Assembly (NCBI GenBank): GCA_964628195.1
Contig: CAZVPF010000013.1
Coordinates: 1 to 64,000 of the forward strand
Direction of reading: 5' to 3'
DNA: 64,000 bases
Source: CAZVPF01 sp964628195
GTDB taxonomy: Bacteria; Planctomycetota; Phycisphaerae; Sedimentisphaerales; Anaerohalosphaeraceae
The notes below the pieces were generated by a model that saw only the letters and a list, made by a program, of their open reading frames with translations, was not told the origin of the DNA and ran no database searches. The position numbers and the translations under genes were made by a program. Positions within the stretch are counted from its first letter, which is position 1. Every line of letters starts with the position of its first letter. This document shows positions 61,998 through 64,000 of this stretch, piece by piece.

Positions 61998-62984
61998 ATG
62001 GAAACTTCAACATTTTTACCAGGTATAGGCGATATCAGCCCTGAATGCGGAATGCTTACACTCGATAAGTGCTCTGATGGAATTCATGAAAAAGGTAAAG
62101 ACGGCGTTAAAAACATCATTTCCACAGGGGATGGAAAGGTCGAATTCATCGCCTGGCAGGACCATAGTTTGGCATTTGTAAACAGCAAGATGGGCTACCC
62201 CGCGTACTACCCGGTCCATGAAGTGAACATGGAAAAACCGCTAAAGGCCGTGCTCATGGACCTCGACGGAACGACTGTCAGAAGTGAGGAGTTCTGGATA
62301 TGGATAATCCAGCAAACAACCGCCTCACTGCTTGACAATCCTTCGTTCGAACTCGAAGATGCCGACATCCCCTACGTATCAGGCCACTCGGTATCGGAAC
62401 ATTTGACACACTGTATTAACAAATACTGCCCCGACAAGACAGTCGAGCAGGCACGGCATTTCTACTTCGAGCACACCCACCGTGAAATGGACCTGATAAT
62501 GCAGGGAAAGGGCAAAAAAGGCGCTTTTGTGCCCTCACCGGGAATAAAGGACTTCCTGCTTGAACTCAAAAACATGGGCGTCAAACTTGGCCTGGTGACT
62601 TCGGGCCTGTACGAAAAGGCTTACCCGGAAATATTAAGCGCATTTGACACGCTCGAAATGGGCGACCCCAAAGATTTCTACGATGCCATTATTACAGCGG
62701 GATTCCCCCTGAGAAAGGGCGAAACGGGCACTCTCGGCGAACTTTCACCGAAACCGCATCCCTGGCTTTACGCGGAAGTCGGCAGGGTGGGACTCGGAAT
62801 AGAATTTGAACACAGAAACCAGGTCGTTGGTATAGAGGACAGCGGTGCGGGCGTCTGCTCGATCCGGCTGGCTGGTTACCCAACCATAGGAATTGCCGAT
62901 GGAAACATCATACAGTCGGGAACAAAACGCTTATGCTGCCATTATTGCGATAAATTTGAAGAAATCTTGAAAATTTTAAAATAA
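61998..62984 (+). CDS. HAD-superfamily phosphatase with N-terminal extension
   Basis: A 328-residue protein. The HAD core begins near residue 82: motif I VLMDLDGTTVRSE with both catalytic Asp, LGLVTSG (motif II), a Lys in SPKPHPW and motif IV VGIEDSGAGVCS. The cap has the beta-phosphoglucomutase-like helical form. The first ~77 residues (ETSTFLPGIGDISPECGML) are an unrecognised extension and could be a later addition; an internal ATG at about residue 78 would give a normal HAD. AACAGGAAA lies before ATG 61998. Confidence 0.82.
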   Translation: METSTFLPGIGDISPECGMLTLDKCSDGIHEKGKDGVKNIISTGDGKVEFIAWQDHSLAFVNSKMGYPAYYPVHEVNMEKPLKAVLMDLDGTTVRSEEFWIWIIQQTTASLLDNPSFELEDADIPYVSGHSVSEHLTHCINKYCPDKTVEQARHFYFEHTHREMDLIMQGKGKKGAFVPSPGIKDFLLELKNMGVKLGLVTSGLYEKAYPEILSAFDTLEMGDPKDFYDAIITAGFPLRKGETGTLGELSPKPHPWLYAEVGRVGLGIEFEHRNQVVGIEDSGAGVCSIRLAGYPTIGIADGNIIQSGTKRLCCHYCDKFEEILKILK

Positions 62985-63284
62985 TTCCTTGATTTGCATC
63001 AGGAAAAACCTTATTCAATAATTAATGAAAGCCTAACATTATTAAGACTCTATTAACAACACTTCTGACAGGCTTTCAATAAATAATGGTTTAATACCCC
63101 TTTCCCTGAATGCAGGGCAGGTACTACTTTGCCTGCCCTGTAACTAAGCCTCATATCTCAAAGTCGAAAATTTTTTAATCTACCCCTGTTTTTTTCTACA
63201 ATTGGAACAATTTTTTGTTGACAAACTCTGTCGTCAATGGTAGCATTAAAAACAGGTAATGAGGCTTAATGAAAGGAAGGAGTT
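62985..63284. other. Intergenic region with hairpin and flanking inverted repeat
   Basis: Holds a strong 9-bp hairpin (CAGGGCAGG at 63113-63121 with CCTGCCCTG at 63132-63140) without a T-run, a consensus promoter (63218-63246), and a 9-bp inverted repeat AAGCCTCAT (63146-63154) / ATGAGGCTT (63259-63267) that brackets the promoter. Confidence 0.5.
63218..63246 (+). promoter_or_regulatory. Sigma-70-type promoter of the secreted HExxH protein
   Basis: TTGACA (63218-63223), 17 nt, TAGCAT (63241-63246). The -35 is perfect; the -10 matches 4 of 6. It lies 39 nt before ATG 63285. Confidence 0.72.
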
Positions 63285-64000
63285 ATGCGCAATTCGGGGC
63301 TGATTTTTAAAAGGGCTGTTGTTTTCGTTTTTGCCGGGCTCACAGCAGTTTTTCTGTGCAGCGGTTCTTGTTTTGGCATGGAGATTTCCGTCACGTCGTG
63401 GGGCGAACCGAATATCGTTTATTTCAGTTGGATGAACCCGCCAAGTGACCTCAAGGAATACGGCGGGGACGCAACGGGATTATATAAAGTCAATGGCGAA
63501 TACACTAACCTTTGCAACGAACAAGACGGTGTGTTCAAGGCGGGTAACCTGAAACTCAAGCTCTCAGGTCACACCGAAATTCGCCTTGCGCTCGGCAGCA
63601 GTCAATCCCTTAAAAACCACGAACTCGGACACGATAAGCTAAATAAATTCGAATATGAAAAATACGCGAAAAAGAAGCTTGCATATATATTCCAGAATTT
63701 TGAGAAGCTGCGAAAAATACCTGACGGCAAGACATGCGAGGACATGCGTAAGTATGTTCAGGACGAATACGATTATCTTGTCGAAAAATTTTTGAAGGCG
63801 ATAAAAAAACAGGCTGACCAGTTGTCAAAATGGTACGACGCCCCGACAATGACCGACCACGGTTCCGTACAGTCTCCCTCAGCAGATGAAGCTGTTGAGA
63901 AGGTAAAGAAAAAACGAGAAGAGGCTGACAAAAAGAGAGAACAGGCCGGCCAGGCGCCTTTCCCCGGACTTGCACCGGGCAGGCAGCAGGTTACTTTTAT
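63285..64000 (+). CDS. Secreted protein with HExxH motif, 5' part only
   Basis: The frame is open from ATG 63285 to the window end (238 codons, incomplete). The signal peptide (RAVVFVFAGLTAVFLCSGSC region, cleaved near CFGME) is followed by a domain with KNHELGHDKLNKFEYEKYA; HELGH is a zinc-peptidase-type HExxH. A helical, lysine-rich coiled coil follows (about 190-225). It resembles the DUF922-like secreted zinc protease-fold family only in motif, so I leave the product open. AAGGAAGGAG lies upstream. The 3' end is beyond the window. Confidence 0.6.
   Translation, partial: MRNSGLIFKRAVVFVFAGLTAVFLCSGSCFGMEISVTSWGEPNIVYFSWMNPPSDLKEYGGDATGLYKVNGEYTNLCNEQDGVFKAGNLKLKLSGHTEIRLALGSSQSLKNHELGHDKLNKFEYEKYAKKKLAYIFQNFEKLRKIPDGKTCEDMRKYVQDEYDYLVEKFLKAIKKQADQLSKWYDAPTMTDHGSVQSPSADEAVEKVKKKREEADKKREQAGQAPFPGLAPGRQQVTF

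Overview
The window reads as chromosomal DNA of an anaerobic, flagellated, Gram-negative-type bacterium. I infer a planctomycete of the Phycisphaerae/Sedimentisphaerales kind. The reasons are the nine-gene bacterial V-type ATPase, a Re-citrate-synthase-like enzyme, a lipid A/heptose-type kinase and GT9 transferase pair, large HEAT and TPR proteins, a PEGA lipoprotein and short flagellins. No 16S rRNA or marker set is present, so the taxonomy is inference.

Positions 1-14720 form a defence island. It opens with the tail of cas8c, then cas7, cas4, cas1 and cas2 of a type I-C CRISPR-Cas operon, then a leader with a good promoter and a 56-repeat, 55-spacer array (3142-6802). Pointing at the array from the other side is a minus-strand operon: a SNF2/DEAH helicase carrying a C-terminal DUF3883 nuclease-like domain, a dynamin-like GTPase, and the first ~45 codons of a DUF1156 (adenine methyltransferase-type) gene, cut off where the array ends. 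A tyrosine integrase and tRNA-Asn(GUU) follow, so this tRNA is the likely island attachment site. The helicase/GTPase/methylase set is the best candidate for an incompletely described defence system, although this copy appears broken.

Positions 14800-21600 carry a Ser/Thr kinase overlapping a PPP-type phosphatase, a GT21-like glycosyltransferase, a pseudo-receiver plus GGDEF pair, and a membrane TPR protein. Positions 21600-30400 are the V-ATPase operon in the order G-I-K-E-C-F-A-B-D; the K subunit has the full Na+-ligand signature. Positions 30500-34100 hold a cytidylate-kinase-like protein, a lipopolysaccharide-kinase/heptosyltransferase pair and a PEGA lipoprotein.

Positions 34100-52000 are a signalling and motility block on the minus strand: cheR-cheD-cheY-cheX-cheB, three further two-component/HDOD proteins, a large cheA, and three flagellin genes, two of them followed by fliS. 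Each flagellin gene has a sigma-28 promoter with exact 11-nt spacing. An AsmA-like protein on the plus strand interrupts the block.

Positions 52500-64000 hold a small Cys-rich protein, a porin, prmC, two paralogous single-span proteins, the Re-citrate-synthase-like enzyme, two HAD hydrolases, a HEAT-repeat protein, and the start of a secreted HExxH protein that runs off the end. Coordinates and motifs were read by eye; no database search was run.
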